This document shows positions 15,975 through 23,524 of a stretch of DNA of 39,275 nucleotides, in pieces. A program made the position numbers and the translations under genes. The stretch comes from Clostridiales bacterium DTU089 (GTDB lineage: Bacteria; Bacillota; Clostridia; Oscillospirales; Acutalibacteraceae), in contig LFSB01000005.1 of the NCBI GenBank assembly GCA_001513045.1, positions 1-39,275 of the forward strand, given 5' to 3'. Within the stretch, counting starts at the first letter, position 1, and each line of letters opens with the position of its first letter. The notes under the pieces are model-generated. The model ran no database searches, was not told where the DNA came from, and saw only the letters and a list, made by a program, of their open reading frames with translations.

Positions 15975-16004
15975 GGCTCTTTGTGCGGAGTTTGTATCGC
16001 ATAG
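15975..16004 (+). repeat. Leader direct repeat, copy 1
   Basis: A 30-nt motif beginning GGCTCTTTGTGCGGAG and ending CGCATAG. TGTGCG can pair with CGCATA around a 10-nt loop (one G-T pair). It is repeated 90 bases downstream with a single change (G at 15999 against A). Confidence 0.7.
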
Positions 16005-16064
16005 CAAGCGGTGCTGAAAATAAACGAAAGGTAAAGATACCGGGCGTGAAGACTGTTTGAAACT

Positions 16065-16094
16065 GGCTCTTTGTGCGGAGTTTGTATCACATAG
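16065..16094 (+). repeat. Leader direct repeat, copy 2, next to the start codon
   Basis: The second copy of the motif at 15975-16004. It ends eight bases before the ATG at 16103, in the place where a ribosome site would be, and no Shine-Dalgarno is otherwise visible. Confidence 0.7.
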
Positions 16095-16102
16095 TGATTG
16101 AA

Positions 16103-16966
16103 ATGAGGTTTATAAATTTCGGGTCCTTAAATATTGACCATGTTTTCTGCGTTGAGCACATTATTCTTGAGGGCGAAACGCTGAAGGCTTCAAGCGTGAT
16201 GCAAAAGATCGGCGGGAAGGGTCTTAATCAGTCAATAGCGCTGGCGCGCGCCGGAGGCAGGGTGTGCCATGCCGGAATGATAGGGGCGGACGGCTTGCAG
16301 CTTAAACTGTATCTTGAAGAAAACGGGGTTGACACGTCACTCATAAAAATTGCCGATGTGATGACCGGTACGGCGTTTATACAGGTTACTCCCGAGGGAA
16401 AAAACTCCATAGTTGTCAGCGGCGGAGCAAATCAAAAAACAGATGACGCTTATGTTGATTTTTGCTTTGAGCATTTAAGTGCAGATGATGTGTTGCTTTT
16501 GCAAAATGAAATAAGTAATATTCCCTACATTATGAAAAGAGCAAGGGAGAAGGGGATGACGGTTGTTTTCAATCCTTCGCCGGCAGATAATGTAAGAGAG
16601 TATCCTCTTGAATGTGTGGACATGTTCATTCTCAACGAGCATGAATGTCGTACGATATGCAACAGCGTTGAAATCGGCAAAATGCACGAAATGTTTCCGA
16701 ACAGCAAAATATTGCTTACTATGGGCGAGCGCGGAGCGGTGTTTTCAGACGGCGGCAGCGAGGTCTTTGAAAAAGCCGAAAGCGTTGATGCGGTTGATAC
16801 AACCGGAGCCGGCGATACATTTACGGGATATTTCATGAATGAGTATTTTAAAACCGCGGATGTTTCGGGCGCGTTAAAAGCGGCATCGCATGCGGCGGCC
16901 ATAGCCGTGACGAGAAGCGGCGCGGCACAGTCGATTCCGACAAGGGACGAAGTGTCGGGCGTGTAA
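16103..16966 (+). CDS. Ribokinase-like PfkB family sugar kinase
   Basis: A 287-residue ATP-dependent kinase, expected to phosphorylate ribose or a related sugar or nucleoside in the cytoplasm. PfkB signature 1 is seen as GGKGLNQSIALARAGG (about residues 33-48), and signature 2 as DTTGAGDTFTGYF near residue 235, which supplies the anion hole and catalytic Asp. The segment FNPSPADNV and the NEHE motif (residues near 175) are typical of ribokinases. The ATG at 16103 gives the usual short N-terminus (MRFINFGSLNIDHVF); the GTG at 16073 would add ten residues. Neither has a clear ribosome site, and the leader repeat occupies the place. The next gene is a glycerophosphodiesterase 66 bp downstream on the same strand. 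Confidence 0.9.
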   Translation: MRFINFGSLNIDHVFCVEHIILEGETLKASSVMQKIGGKGLNQSIALARAGGRVCHAGMIGADGLQLKLYLEENGVDTSLIKIADVMTGTAFIQVTPEGKNSIVVSGGANQKTDDAYVDFCFEHLSADDVLLLQNEISNIPYIMKRAREKGMTVVFNPSPADNVREYPLECVDMFILNEHECRTICNSVEIGKMHEMFPNSKILLTMGERGAVFSDGGSEVFEKAESVDAVDTTGAGDTFTGYFMNEYFKTADVSGALKAASHAAAIAVTRSGAAQSIPTRDEVSGV

Positions 16967-16968
16967 AG

Positions 16969-16986
16969 CGTCAATCCGGATTGACG
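16969..16986. promoter_or_regulatory. Perfect 18-bp palindrome
   Basis: CGTCAATCCGGATTGACG is a loop-free perfect palindrome three bases after the ribokinase stop and 46 bases before the next gene. A DNA operator fits better than a terminator, as there is no loop or T run. Confidence 0.35.
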
Positions 16987-17032
16987 GTGCTTCACACAGA
17001 AAAAATATACAGATTTTAATATTTTAAGAGCG

Positions 17033-17749
17033 GTGATTATTATTAAAAAGTCTATATGCATGATAGGTCACAGAGGTTACAGCGCAAAGCATCTTCAGAA
17101 TACGGCAGAAGCATTCATCGGTGCCGCAAAGCACGGAAGCGGCGGCGTCGAAACCGATGTCCGCATAACTTCCGACGGTGTTTTTGTGCTTTCGCATAAC
17201 GCTACCGCGGTGTTCGATGACGGCACCGAGCTTGAGGTTGCCACTTCAACGTATGAAACGCTCGCCTCGCGTCCTTTGCGCAACGAAGTGAGTTCCGAAA
17301 AGTCATATATCTGCACCTTCCGCCGCTATCTTGAAATATGCCGCGAATACAACATGATTTGCTTCATAGAGTTCAAGGGCAAATTCCCGGAGGAGAAAAT
17401 ATGCGAAGCGTTTGAGCTTGCCGACGAGGTGTATGATTTATCAAAGTGCATTTTGCAGTCATTTGAGTTTGAAAACCTTATAGCGGCACACGAGAAGTTT
17501 CCGAAGCTTGAAATTATGCTCACATGGGGTAAGGACAGAGGAGCGTATGACAGGTGCTTTGATTACGGCTTCAGCATAGACGCAAGCTATTGGTCCGCCA
17601 CGCCTAAGCTGATTAAGGACTTTCACTCGCGCGGCTTGAAGGTCGGTTTGTGGACCGCCAACACTCCGTGGAGCTTGCTGCGCTGCCGTATTCTGCGACC
17701 TGATTATATCGAGTCGGATAAATACGGCAAAAGGGGAGCGCAGGCGTAA
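17033..17749 (+). CDS. Glycerophosphodiester phosphodiesterase
   Basis: A 238-residue GDPD of the UgpQ type, which hydrolyses glycerophosphodiesters to glycerol-3-phosphate and an alcohol. The metal and catalytic residues are visible as IGHRGYS (His, Arg), then VETDVRITSDGVFVLSHN (Glu, Asp and His), followed by the barrel strands CFIEFKGK, EIMLTWGKD and the closing GLKVGLWTANTP. The usual PENT after HRG is LQNT here, and the DHD of many relatives is SHN. There is no signal peptide, so it is cytoplasmic. The GTG start at 17033 gives the full length; an ATG at 17060 would begin directly at MIGHRG and is a credible alternative. It is probably co-transcribed with the ribokinase. Confidence 0.88.
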   Translation: MIIIKKSICMIGHRGYSAKHLQNTAEAFIGAAKHGSGGVETDVRITSDGVFVLSHNATAVFDDGTELEVATSTYETLASRPLRNEVSSEKSYICTFRRYLEICREYNMICFIEFKGKFPEEKICEAFELADEVYDLSKCILQSFEFENLIAAHEKFPKLEIMLTWGKDRGAYDRCFDYGFSIDASYWSATPKLIKDFHSRGLKVGLWTANTPWSLLRCRILRPDYIESDKYGKRGAQA

Positions 17750-17767
17750 AATAAATTAAAAAAAGCC

Positions 17768-17812
17768 GAAGGCGTGTGTTGTTTTTTACAAACAGCATAC
17801 GCCTTCTTTGAT
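17768..17812. terminator. Bidirectional terminator between converging genes
   Basis: An 11-bp stem (17768-17778 with 17796-17806, one G-T pair) has T-rich sequence on the plus side and a long A tract (17758-17764) on the other. It can end both the GDPD transcript and the minus-strand Ntn hydrolase transcript. Confidence 0.65.
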
Positions 17813-17879
17813 GATTTACCATTAAAAGTATAAATATTTAGATTTGAGCGGTTTGTGGTAAGATATTGCCGAGATACAC

Positions 17880-18572
17880 CTATTTTCCTAAGCTTTTTAG
17901 CTGAACCTTGTCCCACTCCCGGTTTTCGCACCAATATACAGTTCTGTCGGTAACGTCGAAAACCATGGACACCGCTGTGGGGCAGACAGTCTGGGCGGTG
18001 CTTTTGAGTATTTCAAAGCAATCTCCGACTCCGAAGTCGGCGCTTGCGTCGGACAACATTTTCATCGCCTTTTCATATCTGTCAAGTCCCATCCACGGAT
18101 GCTTTTCGCTGTCTCCCTTGAAGGGCGAAAAATTGGTGAGAACCGAACAGACAGGTCGTGTAAGGTAGTTGAAGCCCTGACCGGGTATAATCTGTAAAAC
18201 ATTCCCTTCGGCATCGGAAAGCTGAGCCTGAAAGGTTACTCCGGGTACGCTGCATACGGGATTAGCTTGCACGAGCTGACGGATTTCCTCAAAGGTCTTT
18301 TTACCGAGAAGCAGGTCGATATCAAGCATTATGATATTGAGCTCGTCGGCGCTTGAGGGGTCGCTTCTGTTGTCATACGGCCAGCAGGTGGGCATTGCCA
18401 CAAAATCGCCGCGTGAATTTGCGCCGAACAGCGGCATCCAGCCCTCTGTCTTGTCGTTGATGGCAATATATACCCTGTCATCCTCCGCAACGACCTTGTG
18501 TTCCATGTCAAGGATATCAAGATTCCAGCCTATAATAGTTTTATCCCTGTTTGATACAATACTTGTGCACAT
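17880..18572 (-). CDS. Ntn hydrolase of the choloylglycine/linear amide hydrolase family
   Basis: A 230-residue cytoplasmic amidase with the N-terminal nucleophile layout: Met1-Cys2 (MCTSIV), so Cys2 becomes the catalytic residue after Met removal. Other expected positions are GWNLD (Asp19), an Asn in LTNFSPF, and Asn-Arg in CENREW near the C-terminus. The usual GRN is GWN here. It is shorter than bile salt hydrolases (about 320 residues) and lacks several loops, so an acyl-homoserine lactone, acyl-amino acid or peptide amide substrate is as likely as bile salts. The start has AAGGAGAG upstream and a good promoter at 18609-18637, back to back with birA. Confidence 0.82.
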   Translation of the reverse strand: MCTSIVSNRDKTIIGWNLDILDMEHKVVAEDDRVYIAINDKTEGWMPLFGANSRGDFVAMPTCWPYDNRSDPSSADELNIIMLDIDLLLGKKTFEEIRQLVQANPVCSVPGVTFQAQLSDAEGNVLQIIPGQGFNYLTRPVCSVLTNFSPFKGDSEKHPWMGLDRYEKAMKMLSDASADFGVGDCFEILKSTAQTVCPTAVSMVFDVTDRTVYWCENREWDKVQLKSLGK

Positions 18573-18608
18573 TCCCTTGCTCTCCTTTTTGCTGCGCTTT
18601 TCATGAAC

Positions 18609-18637
18609 AGAATATCACATCTCAAGGCTTTTTTCAA
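18609..18637 (-). promoter_or_regulatory. Promoter of the Ntn hydrolase gene
   Basis: On the minus strand, TTGAAA (18637-18632), a 17-bp spacer and TATTCT (18614-18609) lie about 37 bp before the start codon. Confidence 0.6.
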
Positions 18638-18699
18638 CCGACATGCAGAATGAATTTCGGCATACTGCATTGTATGGTAAACTCAATTTTCAGTATCGG

Positions 18700-18729
18700 T
18701 TGACAATGGGCGCGTCTGAGTGATATGAT
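18700..18729 (+). promoter_or_regulatory. Promoter of birA
   Basis: TTGACA (18700-18705), an 18-bp spacer and TATGAT (18724-18729) predict a start near 18736 and therefore a very short leader. Confidence 0.65.
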
Positions 18730-18753
18730 ATGAAAAACAGGGGGCACAAGGAT

Positions 18754-19755
18754 ATGAATACAAAGGAAAAGCTGCTGGAAATATTTGAAAAGGACAAGGG
18801 CATATATTTTTCGGGAGAGGAAATAGCGGAAAAGCTGTCGGTTTCCCGTGCCGCCGTATGGAAGGCGGTAAATTCGCTGCGCTCTGACGGATACAGGATT
18901 GACGCGATACAGAATAAGGGCTATTGCCTGTCTGAAAGCACCGATATTCTGTCCGCTCAGGGCATACGGAAATATCTTGAGCCCTTATGCTCGGGAATAA
19001 AGCTTGATGTGCTTGCCGTAACCGAATCGACCAATTCTGACCTGCGCAAGCAGGCCTCAGCGGGAGCGCCGGAGGGGAGCTGTATAATCGCCGGAAGCCA
19101 GACTAAGGGAAAGGGCAGAGTCGGACGCAGCTTTTACTCGCCTTGCGATACCGGAATTTATATGAGTTTGCTGCTGCGCCCGGAGCATTGTGCGGCTCAG
19201 CAGGCGGTAAAACTGACCACAATGGCGGCGGTTGCCGTATGCGAGGCAATAGAGAAGGTGTCCGGGGAGGCCGCACTTATAAAATGGGTAAACGATATTT
19301 ATATGAACGGCAAAAAGGTGTGCGGGATTTTAACGGAGGCCTCCTTCTCGCTTGAAAGCAGAATGTTGGATTATGCTGTGCTGGGTGTCGGAATCAATGC
19401 TTATTTGCCGGACGGAGGCTTTCCCGGAGAGCTTGAAAAAATCGCAGGCGCTGTTTTTAAGCAGCCGCAGAGTGACGGCAAAAACATGCTGGCTGCGGAA
19501 TTTCTGAACAGCTTTATGAGAATTTACAGGCAGACGGATGAAGGTGAATATGTCCGGCAGTATCGCACGCGCAGCTTTCTCATCGGTAAGGGGGTCGGCG
19601 TGCTGCTTCCTGAGGGCACAAGGCGGGCGAGGGTGCTCGATGTGGATGAGAACTGTCACCTTGTTGTGGAATATGACAACGGGGAGACGGCACAGCTGTC
19701 CTCCGGTGAGGTTTCGCTGGACATAAGCGGATTGAGGAACAGCGGAGAGCTTTAA
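18754..19755 (+). CDS. birA: Bifunctional biotin-protein ligase / biotin repressor
   Basis: A 333-residue BirA. An N-terminal winged helix (about 1-60, with the recognition helix SVSRAAVWKAVNSLRSDGY and the wing IDAIQNKGYCL) precedes the ligase domain. Ligase motifs are the adenylate loop KGKGRVGRSF, KWVNDIY, GILTEAS and VGVGINAY, followed by a C-terminal SH3-like domain (about 275-325). It makes biotinyl-AMP, attaches biotin to carboxylase carrier domains and, with the helix-turn-helix, represses biotin genes. The ATG at 18754 is preferred to the one at 18730 because CAGGGGG lies nine bases upstream and the promoter at 18700-18729 ends right before it. No biotin synthesis genes are in the window. 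Confidence 0.95.
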   Translation: MNTKEKLLEIFEKDKGIYFSGEEIAEKLSVSRAAVWKAVNSLRSDGYRIDAIQNKGYCLSESTDILSAQGIRKYLEPLCSGIKLDVLAVTESTNSDLRKQASAGAPEGSCIIAGSQTKGKGRVGRSFYSPCDTGIYMSLLLRPEHCAAQQAVKLTTMAAVAVCEAIEKVSGEAALIKWVNDIYMNGKKVCGILTEASFSLESRMLDYAVLGVGINAYLPDGGFPGELEKIAGAVFKQPQSDGKNMLAAEFLNSFMRIYRQTDEGEYVRQYRTRSFLIGKGVGVLLPEGTRRARVLDVDENCHLVVEYDNGETAQLSSGEVSLDISGLRNSGEL

Positions 19756-19858
19756 GTCTTACAAAAGCCCGAAAAAAAGAACACATGATGATTATTTTGA
19801 CTTTTGAGCTTTACATAATTTCCTCGGCTTTGCACATAATATCACGGGTGATAAACCG

Positions 19859-19912
19859 GAAGAAAAATCTTTCGGCACCGATTTTCTTCCTTGCCGAAAA
19901 GGTTTCGGCAGC
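19859..19912 (+). promoter_or_regulatory. Two leader hairpins before the small protein gene
   Basis: An 11-bp stem with one bulge (19859-19870 with 19881-19891) is followed by TGCCGAA/TTCGGCA (19893-19911). They end just before the ribosome site AAAGGTGA. No T tract follows, so this is a 5' leader structure or the 3' end of birA rather than a standard terminator. Confidence 0.4.
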
Positions 19913-19927
19913 AGAAAGGTGAGACTT

Positions 19928-20140
19928 ATGAAAAAACGCAAGCAAAAGCTCAAAACCGATATTGAAGCCTCCGTAAAGCCTGTGGACGGAACGCCGGAAA
20001 CCTCTTTTGAATATGTGAATAAATACGGCACTTACGAGATACAGCCGACCTCGGACATGCAGGGCGATTGGCCGTGTATTGCACAGGGTTTGCCTGAGGA
20101 TTACGAAAAACCGACTATCATTAACGGGGAAGAGGAATAA
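19928..20140 (+). CDS. Small acidic/basic hypothetical protein
   Basis: A 70-residue soluble protein with a Lys-rich start (MKKRKQKLKTD), a central ordered-looking segment (SFEYVNKYGTYEIQPTSD) and an acidic end (PEDYEKPTIINGEEE). There is no membrane segment, Cys pair or recognised domain. AAAGGTGA lies five bases before the ATG at 19928. The phrase YVNKYGTYEIQPT followed by the Trp/Pro-rich WPCIAQGLPE looks conserved rather than random, and short proteins of this kind occur in Clostridia (memory, not checked). It ends one base before the end of the converging SGNH gene, leaving no room for a terminator. Confidence 0.7.
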   Translation: MKKRKQKLKTDIEASVKPVDGTPETSFEYVNKYGTYEIQPTSDMQGDWPCIAQGLPEDYEKPTIINGEEE

Positions 20141-20141
20141 A

Positions 20142-21198
20142 TTATATTGCGCCGAGGGTTGCCAGAAGGCATTGGGCGTACGCCCTTGCAAGAAAATCAT
20201 TCGGATGGTTTACGTTATTGCCGCTCATGTCGAAGAAGCGTTTTCGTCCGAGCAGCTGCTTGTGCAGAGTTGTCATGTCGGCAACAGCAACTCCCGTATG
20301 CTGCAGCTTTGTTAAAATCGGCAGATAATCCTCCTGTATGCCGAAGAAGCCCTTTACCTCACTGTGCGCGAGTGTAGTTGCAATAAGAACAAATTCACAT
20401 TCGGGACTTTCTGCTGAAATCAGACGCATAATTTCCCGGGTGTTTTTTTCATATTCTTCGGTCGGCACCTTGCCTGAGCCGTCATTCATTCCGAAGCCGA
20501 TTATTGCAAGGTCGGGTATACATGCGGACGCTTCCCGGGCATTCTGAGCTCCCCATGCCGACACGGTTCCGCCCACCGCCTTGTTGACAAGTCTGATTTT
20601 TGCATTCCCGTAACGGCTTTCAAGGCCGCGTACCGTCATTGTGCACCAGTCCTCGGCAAAAGGCGGTGCATCAACGACCTTGCTTGAGTTGGCGCCCGTG
20701 GATATGCTGTCTCCGAAAACGAGTATGGTTATTTCCTCTCCGTTACGGAGTTTTTTTATTGTTCGGGGAAGAAGCTCCGATTTGTCCGGAGGAATATTTC
20801 CGCACCATGTGCCGGAATGGCGATAGGTTACGGCGAGCTGCCTGTCATGCAATTCACTGCCCTGAGCAAACATTATGTAGCCTCCGCGCTCGGCGCCGAA
20901 GCATTTTCCGGGTATTTCATGCTTGAGAAAGAATTCATTATACGGCATTTTCTTCACGGCGCTGCCCGACGGAATAACGAGCTTTCCGTCCTCAACGGTG
21001 TAGTCGGCGCCGGGGGTGTAAAGAGTATCAAGCCGTGCATTTCTCAGCTCTATTATTTCATCCGCCTTGTATAAAAGCTCTATGGGTAAAAAGCTCACCG
21101 TCTTCGTTTTCAAGCGGAAGCACGCTCTCGTTTATGACGGTGTCACCGGACCAGAAGGGGCTTATATATTGCTCTGGCAAATATTTATCGTATTTCAT
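20142..21198 (-). CDS. SGNH/GDSL hydrolase, apparently frameshifted
   Basis: The intact frame (20142-21113) has the SGNH esterase core: block I VFGDSISTGA (nucleophile Ser), an NKAVGGT-like block II Gly, block III GFGMNDG (Asn) and block V NVNHPNDF (Asp...His). Upstream, a second frame starts at ATG 21198 with GGAG ten bases before it and reads MKYDKYLPEQYISPFWSG... for about 36 codons. It should join the main frame at a run of five T on the coding strand (plus 21088-21092). Removing one T gives a continuous ENEDGELLPIELLYKADEII, the N-terminal jelly-roll-like domain seen in this family. Either the gene is recently broken or the base is a sequencing error. It is likely a deacetylase or esterase acting on carbohydrate acyl groups, in operon with the glycosidase upstream. 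Confidence 0.85.
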
Positions 21199-21252
21199 TA
21201 CATTACCACTCCGTGCAAGAAACGGCTCAGGCACGGAATCTCCTTTTCCTGA

Positions 21253-23166
21253 TTATTTTTTCAGTGTGAAAAGTGCACAGCCGAATGCGGGGATTTCACC
21301 GTCGAGCGTTACGCGCTTGCCGCAGAGTGTGCCGGAGCAGTTAAGAAACTCGGCTGAGGCGAAGTCTCCGGAAAGCGTGATAACCGGATTTATAACGCTG
21401 TCGGTAAAGAAATTCCACAGTCCGACGCTTAATGCGTTTCGGTCGGCTTTGCACATTATATACAGGTCGGGGTTGCCGGGGCATACCGCAGGTAATGCCG
21501 AGCCGGACATCTTTTTAATTTCATCTATTGCCTGCCTCTGGCGTGAATAGCTTCTGCGGAATCCGTTGTTTCGCCTTGCAATATCCATGTCCGCGCATAA
21601 AACATAAAAGCGGTGTCCGTTTCCGCCGGCGTAGCTGAACGCGCTCGGAAGGGTCGTATTGCCGTTGAATAATGACAATGCGGTTGCGCCTTCGGAGATT
21701 TCAACCCTTAAAAGACCCTCATGGGAATTGAGATACGTGGTTTCGTCTTCAAACGGAAAATACTCATTTTCAGCCTCGCCGAGAGGGGAACAGCTTTTAA
21801 TTCCGGTATCCTCTCCGCGTTCCTTCAGTATGAGCGCAGCCGGTGCGTCGAGAATAAACCCGGAAAAGCGTGTAATGTCAATATATTTTGCATTTTCTCC
21901 GAAGCATACACATACCTCGCCGTCACTGTATCCGGCAGGGAGAGAGTTGTCGCACAAAAATGCCTGCTCCGGCTGAAAAAAGCTGTTGTCGCCGTATTCG
22001 GTTATTGCTCCGGGGGTATTCGGGAAAACCTTATGACGAAGCTTTTTCATTTCGCACGCTACGGTTATTCCGGCATCGTCTTTGTCGGAAAAACGGGATA
22101 TAATTTGCGTGTAAAGCGATTTGTTGCGGGCGGCTCTGAGTGTGTATCCGGTTTCGTAGACGGGGGAGGAGGTGTAGTCTATTGCATATTTTAAAATGCC
22201 GTCTGTTTTTCCGTCGGCAAGCAGTGCGGTATCAAAGCCCTCAAGATATGCGCTGGGCACATTGTAACGCGGACGCGGATAAACGTCTCCCTCGCTCATG
22301 ATTTCGATTTTTTCGTTTCTGCACCAGTGAGCCTGCATACGTTCAAGCTCGATTATGTAGCCGAGCCTGTTTGCAAATACACCCATGCCGTGGGGCAGCG
22401 CTGCCCAGTAAGGCGCTCCGCTCAGACGCATAAAAGGCGCGTTCTTTCCCGCAAGAATTTTTGCGATTTCAATGCTGTCAATTCCGTCGGCATCCCATAC
22501 GGACATGCATACGCAGGCTCCCAGCTTCATTCCGGGGTTCACGGCGTCAACCGTCGCCCTGATTTTTTTGGCAAAATCCCGAAGAGTTTTCCCGGCGATT
22601 TCCAGATTGGCGTCTCTGTATTTGTTTTGACCCGCACAATAAATTTTTTCGGCTAATTGCTCGCGTGTAAGCGTCTCTCCGAGGCGTTCGCAAAACAGCT
22701 GTATATGCTTGTCGCAAAAGCATCCGAAGCCACCCGCACGGTATGAAAGGCGGAAATCGTCATCAAGCATTATCATGTCGGCGCCGGTTTTTGCAAGCTT
22801 TGAAATCCAGGACAAATATTTTTCGGCAAAATTTTCGTCAAGCGGACAGAACGAATCCTCCGGAGCCTCTCCGGTAATACCCGTCAATCTTGTAAAGCCT
22901 TCTGTATTCGTCTGTTCATTTATTCCAACAAGGCTTCCGCCGTGTCCGAGAGAGGAAAGCCAGATTCCTACACTGTAACCTTTTTCTCTGAAAAAACGGA
23001 TGCCGTCACGGATAGTTTCAAGCTGAGCATCAAGCGTATCATCGGAGCCGAGTCCTCTGCAGGTGCAAAGGAAAACCCTTTTGGCCTCCAACGCTTCAAG
23101 CTGTCTGAGAATATCGTCCCGCTTTTCGGAATAGTGTGTGAGCGGTACGGAAACGTATCTTTCCAT
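21253..23166 (-). CDS. Putative TIM-barrel glycoside hydrolase, family unassigned
   Basis: A 637-residue cytoplasmic protein without signal peptide. Residues about 1-380 read like a (beta/alpha)8 barrel of the GH-A kind: KGYSVGIWLSSLGHGG, TGADMIMLDDDFRLSY (acidic residues at a strand end, where an acid/base would sit), NPGMKLGACVCMSVWD and EIMSEGDVYPRPRY (a Glu placed like a retaining nucleophile). The remainder resembles the beta-sandwich and trimerisation-like parts of GH42-type enzymes, ending EIPAFGCALFTLKK. I do not recognise an exact CAZy family. GGAGG precedes the start, a good promoter lies at 23218-23246, and the SGNH hydrolase follows 54 bp downstream. The setting beside a rhamnosidase suggests plant or host glycoside breakdown. 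Confidence 0.8.
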   Translation of the reverse strand: MERYVSVPLTHYSEKRDDILRQLEALEAKRVFLCTCRGLGSDDTLDAQLETIRDGIRFFREKGYSVGIWLSSLGHGGSLVGINEQTNTEGFTRLTGITGEAPEDSFCPLDENFAEKYLSWISKLAKTGADMIMLDDDFRLSYRAGGFGCFCDKHIQLFCERLGETLTREQLAEKIYCAGQNKYRDANLEIAGKTLRDFAKKIRATVDAVNPGMKLGACVCMSVWDADGIDSIEIAKILAGKNAPFMRLSGAPYWAALPHGMGVFANRLGYIIELERMQAHWCRNEKIEIMSEGDVYPRPRYNVPSAYLEGFDTALLADGKTDGILKYAIDYTSSPVYETGYTLRAARNKSLYTQIISRFSDKDDAGITVACEMKKLRHKVFPNTPGAITEYGDNSFFQPEQAFLCDNSLPAGYSDGEVCVCFGENAKYIDITRFSGFILDAPAALILKERGEDTGIKSCSPLGEAENEYFPFEDETTYLNSHEGLLRVEISEGATALSLFNGNTTLPSAFSYAGGNGHRFYVLCADMDIARRNNGFRRSYSRQRQAIDEIKKMSGSALPAVCPGNPDLYIMCKADRNALSVGLWNFFTDSVINPVITLSGDFASAEFLNCSGTLCGKRVTLDGEIPAFGCALFTLKK

Positions 23167-23217
23167 AAATATAATCCTCCATAATAAGGCGGTTAAAACG
23201 GCTAAATCTTTAAACTG

Positions 23218-23246
23218 ACATTATCATAAAAATTTTCGGATGTCAA
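23218..23246 (-). promoter_or_regulatory. Promoter of the glycosidase / SGNH operon
   Basis: On the minus strand, TTGACA (23246-23241), a 17-bp spacer and TAATGT (23223-23218) face away from the rhamnosidase promoter 33 bp away. Confidence 0.65.
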
Positions 23247-23278
23247 TAAATCAATTGCCTGTATATCGGGTTTAAATC

Positions 23279-23307
23279 TTGCTATCGGGTATGGGCTGTG
23301 ATATACT
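23279..23307 (+). promoter_or_regulatory. Promoter of the rhamnosidase gene
   Basis: TTGCTA (23279-23284), a 17-bp spacer and TATACT (23302-23307) predict a start at about 23314 and a leader of about 210 nt. Confidence 0.65.
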
Positions 23308-23313
23308 TACAGC

Positions 23314-23524
23314 ATGGCTCCGGAGGTGTTTTATGGCACCTTAACGGCGGAGGAACCATAATCTCCACACCTTGGTATATAAAGAAAAAATTACCGTTAA
23401 AAAGGTTGCCGGTGTAATTATCGGAATTGCTTCACTTATAATAATTAAGCTTGCAAAGAAAAAAGAAAGGCTGAGATGCTCTTTTGGGGCTTTTTACGCA
23501 CGAAAGTGTCTTGAGGTGAATGAA
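23314..23524 (+). promoter_or_regulatory. Rhamnosidase leader with possible mini-ORF
   Basis: The leader carries GGAGGTG followed by ATG GCA CCT TAA (23333-23344), a three-codon ORF with a full Shine-Dalgarno, and AGGTG can pair with CACCT across it. A 15-codon frame opens at 23314, at the expected transcript start. Downstream, the rhamnosidase frame stays open from 23345 and encodes a hydrophobic stretch flanked by Lys (KVAGVIIGIASLIIIKLAKKK). This may be an alternative anchored N-terminus, leader coding or chance. Confidence 0.4.

Larger units (their letters stand above)
15762..16102. other. Intergenic region upstream of the ribokinase gene
   Basis: This 341-bp gap holds the terminator of the kinase operon (15840-15880), a consensus promoter (15922-15950) and a leader of about 145 nt with a duplicated 30-nt hairpin motif (15975-16004 and 16065-16094). 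No protein gene is evident. Confidence 0.65.

Noticed and set aside
15957-16102. Known riboswitch in the ribokinase leader
   Set aside because: No conserved core of a riboswitch class I know was found; only the direct repeat is evident.
17880-18572. Bile salt hydrolase
   Set aside because: Only the Ntn fold and some catalytic positions are shared; the protein is about 90 residues short and has GWN in place of GRN, so a specific bile salt call is not supported.
23314-23371. T-box or other known riboswitch in the rhamnosidase leader
   Set aside because: The GGTG/GGCACC look was checked, but there is no T-box AGGGTGGNACCGCG sequence, specifier hairpin or terminator pair.
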